Assembly (NCBI GenBank): GCA_002104945.1
Contig: MCFH01000002.1
Location: 1,207,001 to 1,271,000 of the forward strand
Reading direction: 5' to 3'
DNA length: 64,000 nt
Source: Piromyces finnis
Lineage: Eukaryota; Neocallimastigomycota; Neocallimastigomycetes; Neocallimastigales; Neocallimastigaceae
The notes below the pieces were generated by a model that saw nothing but the letters and a program-made list of their open reading frames with translations, made no database searches and was not told where the DNA came from. Both the position numbers and the translations under genes were made by a program. Each line of letters begins with the position of its first letter. Positions within the stretch are counted from its first letter, which is position 1. Positions 22,748-35,242 of the stretch are shown here, piece after piece.

Positions 22748-24091
22748 TATTAAAAAAAATATTTTTAAAAGTTTTTTTTTTTTTTTAATATATATATATT
22801 TAATAATAAAAGAAAACAAAGTATTTTCTTTTTTTCAATTTCTAATGTCACATGTATAAAATAATAATTTAAAAGCACTTAATATTTTTTATTATAAATA
22901 ATATATAATATATTAATTATCAAATAACGAAAAAACAAAAAAATAAAGAATTATAAACTATTCATGAATCATTATCATCATCAATATTTTTAATAATATA
23001 TTTAATTTATATTTATTTTTCTATTATTTATTTAATTATATATTTATTTATTCATTCAATTATTTATTTATATTTATTTATATTATAAACATTTTTATTT
23101 AATTATTTATTTATAGATATTTAATTTATTGGCAAGCATCTTTTTTCACTTTATATAATAAAACAAATATATATTTTTTGTCATATGCTTGATTTAATAT
23201 CTTTTTTCCCGAATAATACTTTTTTTAAGTAGAACAATTTATAAATAGAAAATATAAATACTAATAATGAATTAATTATTTAGAAAAAAAAAAATCTTTT
23301 TAATTAACTTACCTATTAATTATAATATTTAATAGGACAATAAAAATAAAAATTATTCATGCTTTTTTTTTTATATATATATATATATATATGAATTAAA
23401 ATAAAGTTTTACAAAATGTTGGTCCAAAGTATTCTTTAAAAATCAACCTTTTTAAAGTTTAATTTCTTTTCTCTTTAATATTTACATATATAAATTAAAT
23501 TCATAATAATAATAATAATGAAGAAATGACTAAAAGTTTATATTTAATTACTTATAATATATAATTTTTTTAAAAAAAAAAAGAATAAGAAAAATCAGAA
23601 GATTTATTTTAACTTTAATTATGTGTATATTGTACCATGTTTTTTTTTTTTTTTTTTTTTTTTTTTAGCATAAAATAAAGTTTGGAGAAATTCATTAAAT
23701 TTAATAAAATTAACATTTATAATTAAACGAAAATACTTTTATATGCGTACATAAATTAATTAAAATGAATTTATAAATAATTACTAAGAGTGTTAATTCA
23801 TCGAAATCGAAAGTAATATAAAATAATGCTTTAATTGATAATATATTACATTAAATATTAATTAATATCTTTAAAAAAGATATATATAATATGTCATTAA
23901 AAATAGATTTAAGTTATATCTTTTTTATATATATATAATATTAATTAATATCTTTAAAATTAAAATTAAAAAAAATATATATATATATCCTATCTGTCAT
24001 TAAAATAAATAAGAAAAAGAAAAAAATAATTTTTAGATAAAATAAAGTGGAAAAAATATAAATATATACCATATATAAATATTATAAATAA
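22748..24091. other. Intergenic AT-rich DNA
   Basis: Only A/T runs, TA microsatellites and TTTA repeats were seen. No exon, tRNA or other RNA gene was recognised. The right part should hold the promoter of the TLDc gene. Confidence 0.5.
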
Positions 24092-26558
24092 ATGTCAAGT
24101 AAAGTACTTACTGTAAATGATGGCAATGATAAAATTAATGAATATAATATACAAATAAAAAGTAGAAAAAATAGTTTTCAAAGTTATGATAGTCTTGTAA
24201 ATAATAAATTAATAATAACTTCATTCCCTCAAATAATTACAAAAACAAATAAAATACAATCTGAAGAATCCATTACTTTAAAAATTACAACAGAAAATGT
24301 ACCTAAAGATAATGTAATATTTTCACAAACAACTTCTTCTAAGATTAATGATGATTATACTCCATCATCATCTCTTTTCTCACCAGCTATTTCAAAGTTA
24401 ATAAATGACATTAATGATACCCTTTATGAAAAAATTGCTGCTATAAAAAATAGAAACGATGAAATAAATAAAGATATATTAGATAAAGTTATAAATTTTA
24501 GAAATAATCAACATGAATTAATTTTAAACTTGCTTACAAAATTTGAAAATAACGATATAAAAAGTAGTGGCATTAACAATAATAATGATAATAATGCTGA
24601 TAATAATAATAAGGAAAACAATAATAACAATAACAATATTGATAACAATGATGATGATGATGATATTAATAAAAATGATAATATTTTATTTGAAATACTT
24701 TCAAAGATAAAAAACGACAATATCGAATTTTTAAATAACATAGATTCAACATTACTCTATAATATTAATATGAAATATGCAAGTAATAATGATTTAACTA
24801 GCAATAAAAATTTAAATACAAATTCAAATGAAGAAAATAAAATTTTATTTACCCAAAAATGTGAGACTCTCCTAGATGATGAGTCAAAGAATAATGAACA
24901 AAATAATAATACTATGGTAGAATCCGAAAATATCAATTTTTCTTTAGAAAATTTAAATGTTAGTACTGATAACTCAAATAATTCATCGGTTACGCTAATA
25001 AAGAGATTTATTAAATTGACAGGTATAAGCAAATTACCTTATATTAACTCGATGACAAAATCATCGTCATCAAATAATTCGACTTCTGTAAAATTAAACG
25101 ATAAAAAAAGTAAAAAATCAAAAAATACGAAAAAAGGACAGCATGAAAATGCCTCAGTAAATTCAAATATAAATATATCAATAGAACACTCTATTTCTAT
25201 TATATCTCTTAATGATAATGATAATAAATCTAATAGTCAAACTTTAAATATCGATAAAAGGATATCAAAAGAAACCCATTCAACAGATGAATTACAAAGT
25301 AATTTTAAAGATATTCAAGCGATATCTCATAAAAAAAGTCATTCTGAATCTTTTAAATATAATAAAATGGATATGAAATTTAATACACCATTACCTATAA
25401 ATAATATTGAAAGTAGAGATAGTAAAGACCATTTATCTGTATCAGGAAATAATGCTAATGAAAAAAGAAAAGGAAAGACTAAAGATAATGAATTAGATAA
25501 AAAGATGAAAGAAAAAGAAAAGGAGAAAAAAAAGGAAGAAAAAGAAAAGAAAAAAGAAGAAGAAAAAGAAAAAAAGTTTAGAGAAAAGGAAAAAAAGATT
25601 AAGGAAAAGGAAAAGGAAAAAGAATTGAAAATTAAAAATAAATTAAGCAAAGAAAATGAGTTAGATATTAAATTTAAAGATAAGAAAAAGAGAAAGAATA
25701 ATGTAAATCTTCAAAAAACAAATTCAATACTTGAAATTCAAAGAAGAATGAAAAATGTTTTTGATAATTATCAAGTTAAACTATTAGGAAGAGAACTAGG
25801 AGCTCATCCAATTTTAACACATAAGATTGCAGATAAGGTAATATAATTTTTATTTTTCTTTTTTACTACTCATTTCTATAACTAATATTATTAAATTATA
25901 ATAGTATTAAATTAAAAATTTTTTTTTTCTTTCTTCTCTCTCTCTTTTTTTTTTTTTTTCATTGATGTTGTATTATATAAATTTTAGATTTTACAAAATA
26001 TTACACCCATTGCATATAAGGAATATCGTAATTGGAGACTTTTATATAGTTTAGAATATCATGGATCACATCCACAAACTCTGTATGACGCTGTCTTTGA
26101 AAAAATACCTTTAGTTACAGCTATTATGGATGAAGATGGTTATATCTTTGGTGCTTATTCTACAGAATACTTTCATATTGATAGCCATTATTATGGTAAT
26201 GGTCAAACTTTTTTATGGAAATATAAAGTTGATGAAAATGAGAATGAAGATCTTCAAATATTCAGAGCAACAGGAAGTAATCATTATTATATAATATCAG
26301 AGAAAAATTATTTAGCTTTTGGAGGAGGGTAAGCATTAATTTATAATAATTAATATTTTTTTTTTTTTTGTTAATATCAAATATTTTAACCCATATTTTA
26401 TTTTTAAAAATATATACAGAAAAGGATTTGGATTGCATATAATGGATGACTTCACATATGGCTTTACAGACAATTGTGAAACATACAATAATGATATACT
26501 AGCATGTAAAAAAGATTTTAAGTGTATTAATATTGAAGTATGGTGTCTAGAATTATAA
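24092..26558 (+). CDS. TLDc-domain (OXR1-like) protein with long low-complexity N-terminus
   Basis: Three exons, 24092-25837, 25988-26328 and 26420-26558, join to 742 codons (741 residues). The C-terminal 165 or so residues form a TLDc domain: HPILTHKIADKI, NWRLLYSLEYHGSHPQTLYD, VTAIMDEDGYIFGAY, FRATGSNHYYII, YLAFGGGKGFGLHM and the closing IEVWCL. Proteins with this domain, such as OXR1 and TLDC2, are linked to oxidative-stress resistance and, in recent work, to control of the V-ATPase. The preceding 570 residues are Asn/Ser/Asp-rich, with a Lys/Glu run near 468-520 that probably forms a single charged helix. The domain boundary falls close to the first intron. The TLDc assignment is firm; the role of the N-terminal part is unknown. 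Confidence 0.88.
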
Positions 26559-26827
26559 ATGAAATAATATTGAAGAAAGATAGTCACTTTTTTAAAATAT
26601 TTTAAAAAAAATTATAAATATATAAATTGTATATTGTCAATACTACGATATTAAATATATATACAAAATCAACTTTTTAAGAAAATAACAATAAAAAGAA
26701 GTAATTATTAATAATAGATATATAAGTTTTCATTATATGAATACTTTAGACTTTAGTATACGAAATAAAAATAGATTTTATAATAATTATTGATATAATT
26801 TATTTATTTATTATTTATTTATTTATT

Positions 26828-26872
<45 letters not shown>

Positions 26873-27034
26873 AATATTAATATTGATATTATTATTTATT
26901 ATAAATATTATTGCTGTTATTGATAATTATTCTATGTTATAAATATTATATTATAATTATATTACTGATAATTATGATTATAAATATTATATTATAATTG
27001 TATTATTAATAATTATATATGATTTTTTATTTTA

Positions 27035-27065
<31 letters not shown>

Positions 27066-27178
27066 TTATTTTTTTTCGTTTTTGTTTTTGTTTTATTTTG
27101 TTTTGTTTTCTAATTAAAAATTTAATTATTAAACTTCTATATTGCTATTATTATTACTATTATTAATATTATTTTCTA
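26559..27178. other. Intergenic AT-rich DNA between convergent genes
   Basis: It contains TTTA tetranucleotide and TTA trinucleotide microsatellites (about 26805-26872) and a TA run near 27040. No gene was seen. The TLDc and TMEM62-like genes converge here, so it holds their 3' ends. Confidence 0.5.
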
Positions 27179-29974
27179 TTATCTTTGTTTAAATATTTTT
27201 TTACAGCCTGATGGATATTTTAAAAAGTTTTTAGTTAATAATGTAAGAATAGTTAGTATTTCCCATACCATAAACCATGAATAAAATGGTGTTAATAATA
27301 ATATTAATGGATTATACGAATAAAATGTCCTTGAATGACTTTTTATACAGAAATAAATTAAATATAAATGTACAAATATTGTTATAATACATTGGCGGCA
27401 TTTACAATGATTTAGATAAACAATTATTAAAAATAGAATTGTTTGTTGAACGAGGAGTTCTTTAAATATATAAAAATAGGCATCAGAGTAATTAACTCTT
27501 TCTCCGTTAGCATAAACACCATGTAAAAAGACAATAACAAATCTTTCTTTAAAAGTTTTTCCTTTATCCATAAGGTTACCAAATAGCTGTGGGCCTATAA
27601 GATAGTATATATAGAAGAAGTGATATGGATAAAACAAATATGGATTTGATGCAAAACTAATGAAAGGTTTAATTATAAACCGGTATATAAATTTTTTTTT
27701 CTTTGGCATCATTACTTTATCTATTGAATAATCACTATCATGACTAGTAATTGAACTAACATTATCATTATAACTATTCATTTCATACTGTTCAACAGAA
27801 TTATACTGAACTTCAGTGGAAGAATGATTATGAACATACATAAATGGAATGACTGCTAAAACAATATGATATAGAATAATTAACCCTGCGCATGTTAATG
27901 GTATCTAATATAGAATATTAAAATATAAAAAATAGAAATAAATAGAAATTATTATAATTAGTATTACTACTATTATATTTTATAACAAAAGAGATAAATA
28001 TAATAGATTTATTTAATAATTAAAAATATATTTAAAATTTACGTACAAGAGCTGGTAAATAAAATCTTAAAGCATTTCTACTGAATATATCAATTCTAAA
28101 ATTTTCTTGTTTGTGATTGAAATTAAAATGAATTGTATTTTCACCAACTAAATCATTGCTATCAATTGCTTTTACTATCATTACATGGGATTTTCCATCA
28201 TTATATGATTCATTACCTGCCCATTCCATTGCATAAAGTGGAAGATACTCATCTGATTTTAAATTATCATTACCAATTAATTTAAAAGATGAATTTTGAT
28301 TACTAAGAGAATCAACTGTTGATACTTTTTCTCCATCAATATATAAAGATATTGATTTTATCGGAGATTCACTAAAAATTAAAGTACGAACATGTGTTAA
28401 TTTTTTTGGATTTATTGTTGGGAAATGATTATCTGATAATGTGATCTGAGTATCTTGAGGATTAGTAATAAGAACTATTGGATTAATTGGCATATTAAAT
28501 TTAGGTTGTTTTAACAAATCTTCAAGACCATAATCTTTTGGATTAACATAAGGTATATTTGGCATTTGCAAAACATTATCAGCAAAACTTATTACATCAT
28601 GGTCAACAGCAATAATTCGATAAGTTCCATGAATTTTCATATCTTTAAGTTCCAATTCGATAAAATTTCTATGATGAGAATATAAAAATAAATCTATTCA
28701 CACAACACAATATTAATACATTATAATTAGAAAAGATTGGTATTATGTATAAGCTTTATTAAATATACTTACTATATTTTAAATCATGAAGATGTCCTGA
28801 TAAATATAAACTTATTTGTTTTGATAAGTCGTTCCATGTTCTATTATCGCTTGTTTTAGCTACATTAATAGTATTACTTGGATAATGACTAAAGGAAAAA
28901 ATATGTTTATGATTATTTGATTTTGCAAAATCATATATATTTGCGATTCTATCTATTTTTTCTCTATCAACGGTACCAAATAAGTTATATGGTGATGATG
29001 GACCATGTCTTGGTCTTTTATATTCAATGAAAATTATATTAAAATATATATATTATTATTATACGATATTTGATAAATTATTATATAATATATTTATTTC
29101 TTAAACATACGTTGCATCAATGCTATTAAAGGTATATGAGCCGTAATCTGTTACATAACTAATATGAAAACTATCCTTTTTTGTAATAGAATAATTTTTA
29201 TATAAATTTGCTTCATGGTCAAAATCTGGTGTATTAAAAGAATCATGATTACCTCTTAAATCAAACCAAGAGGATTCATTATGTTTTTTAAAGTATTCAC
29301 TTTGTGTTACAAGGGTATTGTAAGCTTTCCATTCTCTTTCTTTTTGCTTTGACTGAACAAAATTATTTGCAGCAGAATCAACAATGTCTCCAGTAACAAA
29401 TACGAATCTTGGTGAAATAACAGGTAATAAATTTTCAACAAGAAATTTTAAATGAGAAAATGTTCCAATTTTATATAATTCAGATATATGAAGATCTGAA
29501 ATCTTTTTAATATATATAGAAAATAAATGGTTGTATTGTAATTGTTTTTTTTTTTTTTGTTGTTGTTGTTGTTTTTGTTTTTGTTTTTTCATAAATAACA
29601 AAAAAGAATTATTTGGAAAAAAAAAAAAAAAATTTTAAAATAATTAAAAGGAATGAAATTAGAATATGAATAAGTTTAAAATAAAATTTAGATTTCTTTA
29701 TAATTTTAGTATATTTTTCAATATAATAATAATAATAATAAAAAAAAAAAATTCTTACTTGAATAAAATAAAAAATATTAGTTGGTTTATTATCTATTAC
29801 TTCATTATTATAATTTTTATTATAATTTTTTTTATCATTGATATTGATAATATCTTCATAATTTCCAAGGTTATTTTTTGTTTTAGAATTTAAACCTGAA
29901 CGAAATATTAAAAATTGAAATAGTGAAAGAACATATGCAGCAATTGTTGTATACAATACCCATTTCTTATTCAT
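27179..29974 (-). CDS. TMEM62-like calcineurin-type phosphoesterase, membrane protein
   Basis: Five exons on the minus strand, 29974-29759, 29502-29111, 29014-28773, 28693-28047 and 27904-27179, join to 741 codons (740 residues). Human TMEM62, as I recall, is somewhat shorter (about 640). An N-terminal hydrophobic helix (YTTIAAYVLSLFQFLIF) is followed by an extended Asn/Lys linker and a metallophosphoesterase domain with all metal-site motifs: ISDLH, TGDIVD, RGNHD, FSHYPSN and GHLHD. A beta-rich segment comes next, and the last exon encodes several transmembrane helices. The splice choice at exon 4 (acceptor GAATAG at 28694) is set by frame, as is the GTACGT donor at 28046. Predicted topology puts the phosphoesterase on the lumenal or outer side. 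The substrate is not known for this family. Confidence 0.88.
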
Positions 29975-29986
29975 TTTTCTACTTTA

Positions 29987-30021
<35 letters not shown>

Positions 30022-31095
30022 GTGTAAATAAGTTATAGATATTTTTTGCCTTTTTTATATTATTTTAAATTTTTTCATATTTAACTATTCATTAATATAA
30101 TTGAATTTTTAATTATTATCAAATTTTTAAAAATATTATCATTATCATTGTTCTTAATATTGTTTTATAATATCTTTTATTATTTAATTTTTATTTAATA
30201 TAATTGTGATTATTATTAAATAATTATTCAATATTACTATAATCAAACCCACTTTAAAAATTAATCATTTATTCGATTTATAATAAAAATGATAATTTTA
30301 TAAAAAGTGTTAACAATTGCTAACAATAGTATTTTTTGTTTTTTTCATGGATTAGATGTTGCATAGTTAAAACAAAAAAAAAAAAATAAAATTAAAACTA
30401 AAAAAAGTTATATAAAAAAATATCATTATATTAACATAAATCAATAAAATAATTAATTAATTAATTGATCAAACAATTTTTATTATTATTATTATTTCTA
30501 TTATTATTATTATCTTTTACTACAATTATCATTATTATTTATAATTAACTTTTTATTATTGCTAAACACTTTGAAAAGAATTATTATATGTATATATTTT
30601 TATTAAAGTTAATTCAAATTATAAAAGTATAAACGTATAAACTATTATTTCCTCTTATTTCATGACATTATATACAATATATGACAATTAAAAAAAATAC
30701 TTTAAATTTTATTTCATAATAAAAAAAAAAAATGGATATTCAATGTAATTTATAAATTATATGTAATATCAATTTATTGAAGATATAATTAAATATTATG
30801 AAAGTAACTTCATGAACAGTAAAAAAAAAAAAAAAAAAGGGTTTGTTTAAATCTTATATTATTAAATCATTCATATATAAATTTTTGTTATAGAAAATTA
30901 CAATTAAAATAAGAAATTGTAAACATCAAAATAATAGTTTTTCTAATTATAAACAATTGTCAATTTTTTTTTTCTTCACATCATCTTGGGTATAAGTTTT
31001 TTAAAGTTTATAAAGAATTACTAATTTATAATAATGAAAATACTATAAAAATATATATTGGTAATCAATTAAAACAAAACACGATACTTAATTTT
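29975..31095. other. Intergenic AT-rich DNA
   Basis: It begins with a T-run of about 33 bases just upstream of the TMEM62-like start codon and continues as A/T-rich sequence with ATT microsatellites. No gene was seen. The last 12 bases, 31084-31095, form the left target-site duplication of the adjacent retroelement. Confidence 0.5.
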
Positions 31096-31565
31096 CGACC
31101 CCGCAGATGTCAGTGCCTGTGGATTTTCCCACTGGGTTTGCCATGGGTTGGGTTATGATATTCAGGTAAGTATAAATGAACTTTCTAATTTACTACTATG
31201 ATAATAACACTCGTCTAGCCGGCCTGAGAGGGTCTAGTGTACATGGTACATTCCAAATTAGAACTTAATAAGTGGTGACTTAGGCTATGCCAAAAACACA
31301 TAATATTCCTTAATCAATTTAAGTGTAAACATTAGGGGGCGGTTGACACGTGATCAAATTGACTATAAGAGGCTTAGCATTGTAGTTGTGAAATATCGTA
31401 CAACGACATGCATCTAATGTACATGGATTAAGTGAGCGTCGAAGCTGAAGAAACAGTATGACAGACCAGGAGGGTCACAACCACCTAGCAATAGGAATGA
31501 GCCAACGTTTCTCTAAGAACCACCATTGGAGCTAACTCTGATCGATGGGAGAAATGCACTCGGAA

Positions 31566-31626
<61 letters not shown>

Positions 31627-31634
31627 TTAATTTT
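31084..31634 (+). mobile_element. SINE-like non-autonomous retroelement with 12-base target-site duplication
   Basis: The insert runs from 31096 to 31622 and is a sharp G+C island in AT-rich DNA. It ends in an A-run of about 53 bases (from 31570). The 12 bases ATACTTAATTTT occur at 31084-31095 and again directly after the poly(A) at 31623-31634, which fixes both ends as one target-primed insertion. It has no open reading frame of useful length. Bases 31434-31483 match the end of the LINE coding region (4390-4442): by eye 45 of 50 aligned bases are identical, with one 3-base gap, in the same orientation relative to the poly(A). Sharing a 3' segment with a LINE is typical of SINEs that borrow its machinery. 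A clear pol III A or B box was not found, so an internally deleted LINE relative is the alternative. Confidence 0.82.
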
Positions 31635-32584
31635 TACATTTTATTTTAATCATTATATTTTCTTATTCTCCCTTTCCAGTGTGATTAAAGGTGATTATAC
31701 TATCATTATACATATGCAACATTTTGAGATATTTTTTTATAATTAAAAATACTTTAAAAATAATTGTATAAATAAAACCATAATAATTTAAATTTTAAAC
31801 TTAAAATTGTTTATTTTTTTTAATAGAATCTCTTTAAAGTTTTATTTTAATATATTTTATTTTTATTAATTAAATAGTTTAATTAAGGTATAATTTGATT
31901 AAGAAAGTGTTACTAATTAATTTTAATACTAATAAAGTATATTTACTATGAAAATACTAAATAAAAATACAATTATAATAACTGTTATAAGGATAATAGT
32001 ATTAATATAATGTTAATAACTAAAATAAAAAAAACTATATATATGTAAAAAAAAAGAAACTTAGAATTGAAATGAAATTTGAAATCTATTAAAAACTTTA
32101 ATTTATATAGTTACAGTAATAAAGTAGTATCATTACTTTTAATTATACAATAAATTATTAAATTTAAATTATTGAAATATTGTTAAAGGCCAGATTTATA
32201 TATTTAAATCATTTATTATTATATGTGAAGATAGGTATAGAAAAAAGCATATTTCTCTCTTTTTTTATTTTATCTTTTTTTTTTCTTTAATATAATACTA
32301 TTTTTTTTTTTTTTATAAAGTAATATTAAAAATATAATTAGTATTAATTACAAATTGTTTTTATGGAGAGATTTCTCAAAATTAAGATTATATAATAATT
32401 TTGAAACATTGTATTTATCTGTGTAATTATAAAGAATATATTGAATATAATAAAAATTATGTAATATATATTTATATATTTATTTTTTCATTTCGATTTT
32501 TATATATTATAGTTTTTTATAATATTAAATAATCATACATAAATATAAATATTAGTAAATAATAAGTAACATTTAACTTTAGAA
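31635..32584. other. Intergenic AT-rich DNA
   Basis: This carries only A/T-rich sequence with homopolymer runs and should include the promoter of the downstream kinase gene. Nothing else was recognised. Confidence 0.5.
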
Positions 32585-35242
32585 ATGTTTACCGGATCAG
32601 CTTCAAGTATAAATAAAACTCAACATAAAATACATCATTATAGAATAAAAGATAAAACTGAAGTAGAAAATAAATATAAATTTGGAAGAAAGCTTGGAGA
32701 GTATGATATCTAATATACTATTTTTATTTTAATAATAAAATATCTTTTTTTTTTTTATTTTTTATTATTTTTTATTATTTATTTTATTTTATTATATTTT
32801 ATATTATGATATTTCCTTTTCTTTGCTTTTTATTGAGATTATATTATTTTTATATAATAATCTTTTTTTTTTTTTTATTTATTTTATTTTTTATTTTTTA
32901 ATATTATTTAATTTTTTTTTTCCTTCAAATTATTATAAATATATATTAAATTTGGTATTTTTGTTTAATTAATAATTACATCAGAGGTGCATTTGGTACA
33001 GTAAATGTTGTTGAAGATAAGATTTCTCATTTAACATGGGCGTGTAAAGTAGTTAATAAAACAAAGGGTTCTGTATCAACTTTTGAACAGTTACAACAGG
33101 AAATTAATATTATGAAACAGTTGAACCACCCATATATTGTTAAATTACATGAAGTATATGAAACACCAAAAAAAATTTATATAATAATGGATAAGTAAAT
33201 ATTAATAAACTGTTAATAGTATAAATGGACTGTAAATTTAATTTAAAAATGTATATATTTTTTTATCATATAAAAGTTATGATGGAGGAGAATTAGTATC
33301 AAAGGTTAGAGAAAAAAGTTTTTGTTCCGAAGAGGATGTTAGAATTATAATATCAAGACTAGCAGATGCTGTTGGTATGCTATTATAAAAATATATTATT
33401 AAAATAATGAATAAATATTTTTATGGTAATGGATAATAATATATATCAATTATTATTGCAGCGTATCTTCATGAATCAGGTATTGTTCACAGGGATTTAA
33501 AGGTATATATAATAAAAACATTAATGATATTAGAATTTATTAGCAGAATAATAAATAGTAATATCAAATGTTTGAATTAATAAAATATAGCCAGAAAATA
33601 TTTTATTATCTACTGAAGATCCTGAGGACATATACAATATTAAAGTTATGGATTTCGGATTAGCAACATGTAAAGATTCAAGCACAATGATTGAAAATAT
33701 ATGTGGAACGCCATTTTATATGGGTATATATATAATAAACGATAAATTTATTTTTTATCATTAAATTTAAAGAATTATCTTTTTTTATTATTATTATTAA
33801 TTATATAATTTATATATAAAATTTTATAGCACCAGAAGTAGTTGATAATTTAGGTTATAGTCAACAATGTGATATATGGAGTATTGGTATTATGATGTAT
33901 TTACTGTAAGTTAGCATAAATAATATAAATATTAATCGATTAAAATATTTCTAATTTTATACTAATATAAAATATATTAATTACAAAATATAGACTCGTT
34001 GGTTATAAGAAGGAATGTGAAATTTTATTACATCAAATGATAACCAACAGAAAAATAGAATTTCCAGATGACTATTGGAAAAATATATCTGTTGGAGGTT
34101 AATAATGGTTTATCCAATATTTTGAAAGTTATAGTATTTATTAAAAGTATACTAATAATATAAACCCTATTTGGTATATTTGATTTTATATGTACGTAAT
34201 TTTAGCCAGAAATCTTGTAGAAAATTTATTAAAATTTGATCCAGCTCAAAGAATAACAGCAAAAGAAATTTTGCAACATCCATGGATAAATGTAAATTAT
34301 TTATTCTTTTTTTATTAATATTTAATTTAAGTAATTAATTATAAAATAAAAAAATAAAATATAGGGTGAAAATGGTGTAAGTACAAATACAACTGTTTTT
34401 GACTTAATGAAATCGTATAAAGCTGAAAAAAGATTAAAAGTAATAAGATAATATAATGAAATAACGATTTAGTAGAGTTAAAATAACCTTTTTTTTGTTA
34501 ACTCTTTTTATTTTTTGTATAATTAATATTATATAGAAAATAATCAATGTAGTATTAGCAGCAATTTATTTATGTAATGGAACATTTGAAGTTAATAATG
34601 ATCCAAAGGCAGATTCGAAAATAAGTCTACAAGAAAAAAGGTCAGATGAATCAACACAGTCTCAAGAAAAAAAAATAATAAAACAAAAAACAAATATAAC
34701 TAAATCGAAGATTAATGGTTCAGGTAATTCAACAAATTATTATATAATGTAACTAAATAGCATTAGTAGTTACAATAATAGTAACATAGAAATAAATATA
34801 TTACCATTTTTATACTCAAATATATTATTTATTAATTTTTTTATTTTTAAATTTTTTTTTTGATATATCTTTTTTTTATTTCAATATAGATAAAAATGGT
34901 ATAAGAAGACCCAGTGTAAATGCAAAATCAAAAGTAGCAAATGATTCAGATTTATTACATAGTCCACCTAATAGTCATAAAGGTTCTACTAAACAATTAA
35001 ATGTTACAAAATCATCAGTTAAAAAAAGCACTTTATCACCTGATTTAGCAAATAAAAATTCGATAACTAAAACATCAAATAAGAAGCTATCTCTTTCAGG
35101 AACAACAAATACTCCAACATCAATACCTAATCGTACTGGTAATAATCCAGTAAGTCCATCTCTTATGAAAATAAAAAAAATAATTAAAACCGATACAAAT
35201 GTTAAAACGACAAAAACAACGAAGAAGGTTATTAAGACCTAA
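32585..35242 (+). CDS. Calcium/calmodulin-dependent-type Ser/Thr protein kinase
   Basis: Eleven exons join to exactly 493 codons (492 residues): 32585-32700, 32985-33194, 33277-33374, 33462-33502, 33591-33723, 33830-33905, 33994-34097, 34206-34291, 34365-34439, 34537-34723 and 34890-35242. The kinase domain covers about residues 32-285 with every key element: glycine loop GEGAFG (39-43), Lys60 in WACKVV, HRDLKPEN with catalytic Asp153, DFG at 176-178, GTPFYMAPE and DIWSIG. Directly after the domain, about residues 304-325 (YKAEKRLKKIINVVLAAIY) form a basic amphipathic helix like the autoinhibitory and calmodulin-binding segment of CaM kinases, split by an intron at Lys313/Lys314. The tail is Ser/Lys/Thr-rich and disordered. 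Introns are 73 bases or longer. Group CAMK is firm; the exact subfamily is not. Confidence 0.9.

Noticed and set aside
31096-31180. Reverse complement of the SINE-like element as a U1 snRNA gene
   Set aside because: Only the first 11 bases match the U1 5' end; the stem-loop sequences and Sm site of U1 are not recognisable, so it is a splice-site consensus rather than an snRNA.
31096-31622. tRNA- or 5S-derived head in the SINE-like element
   Set aside because: TTTCGACCCC at the left edge and GATGGGAG near the right loosely recall pol III or 5S words, but spacing and context do not fit.
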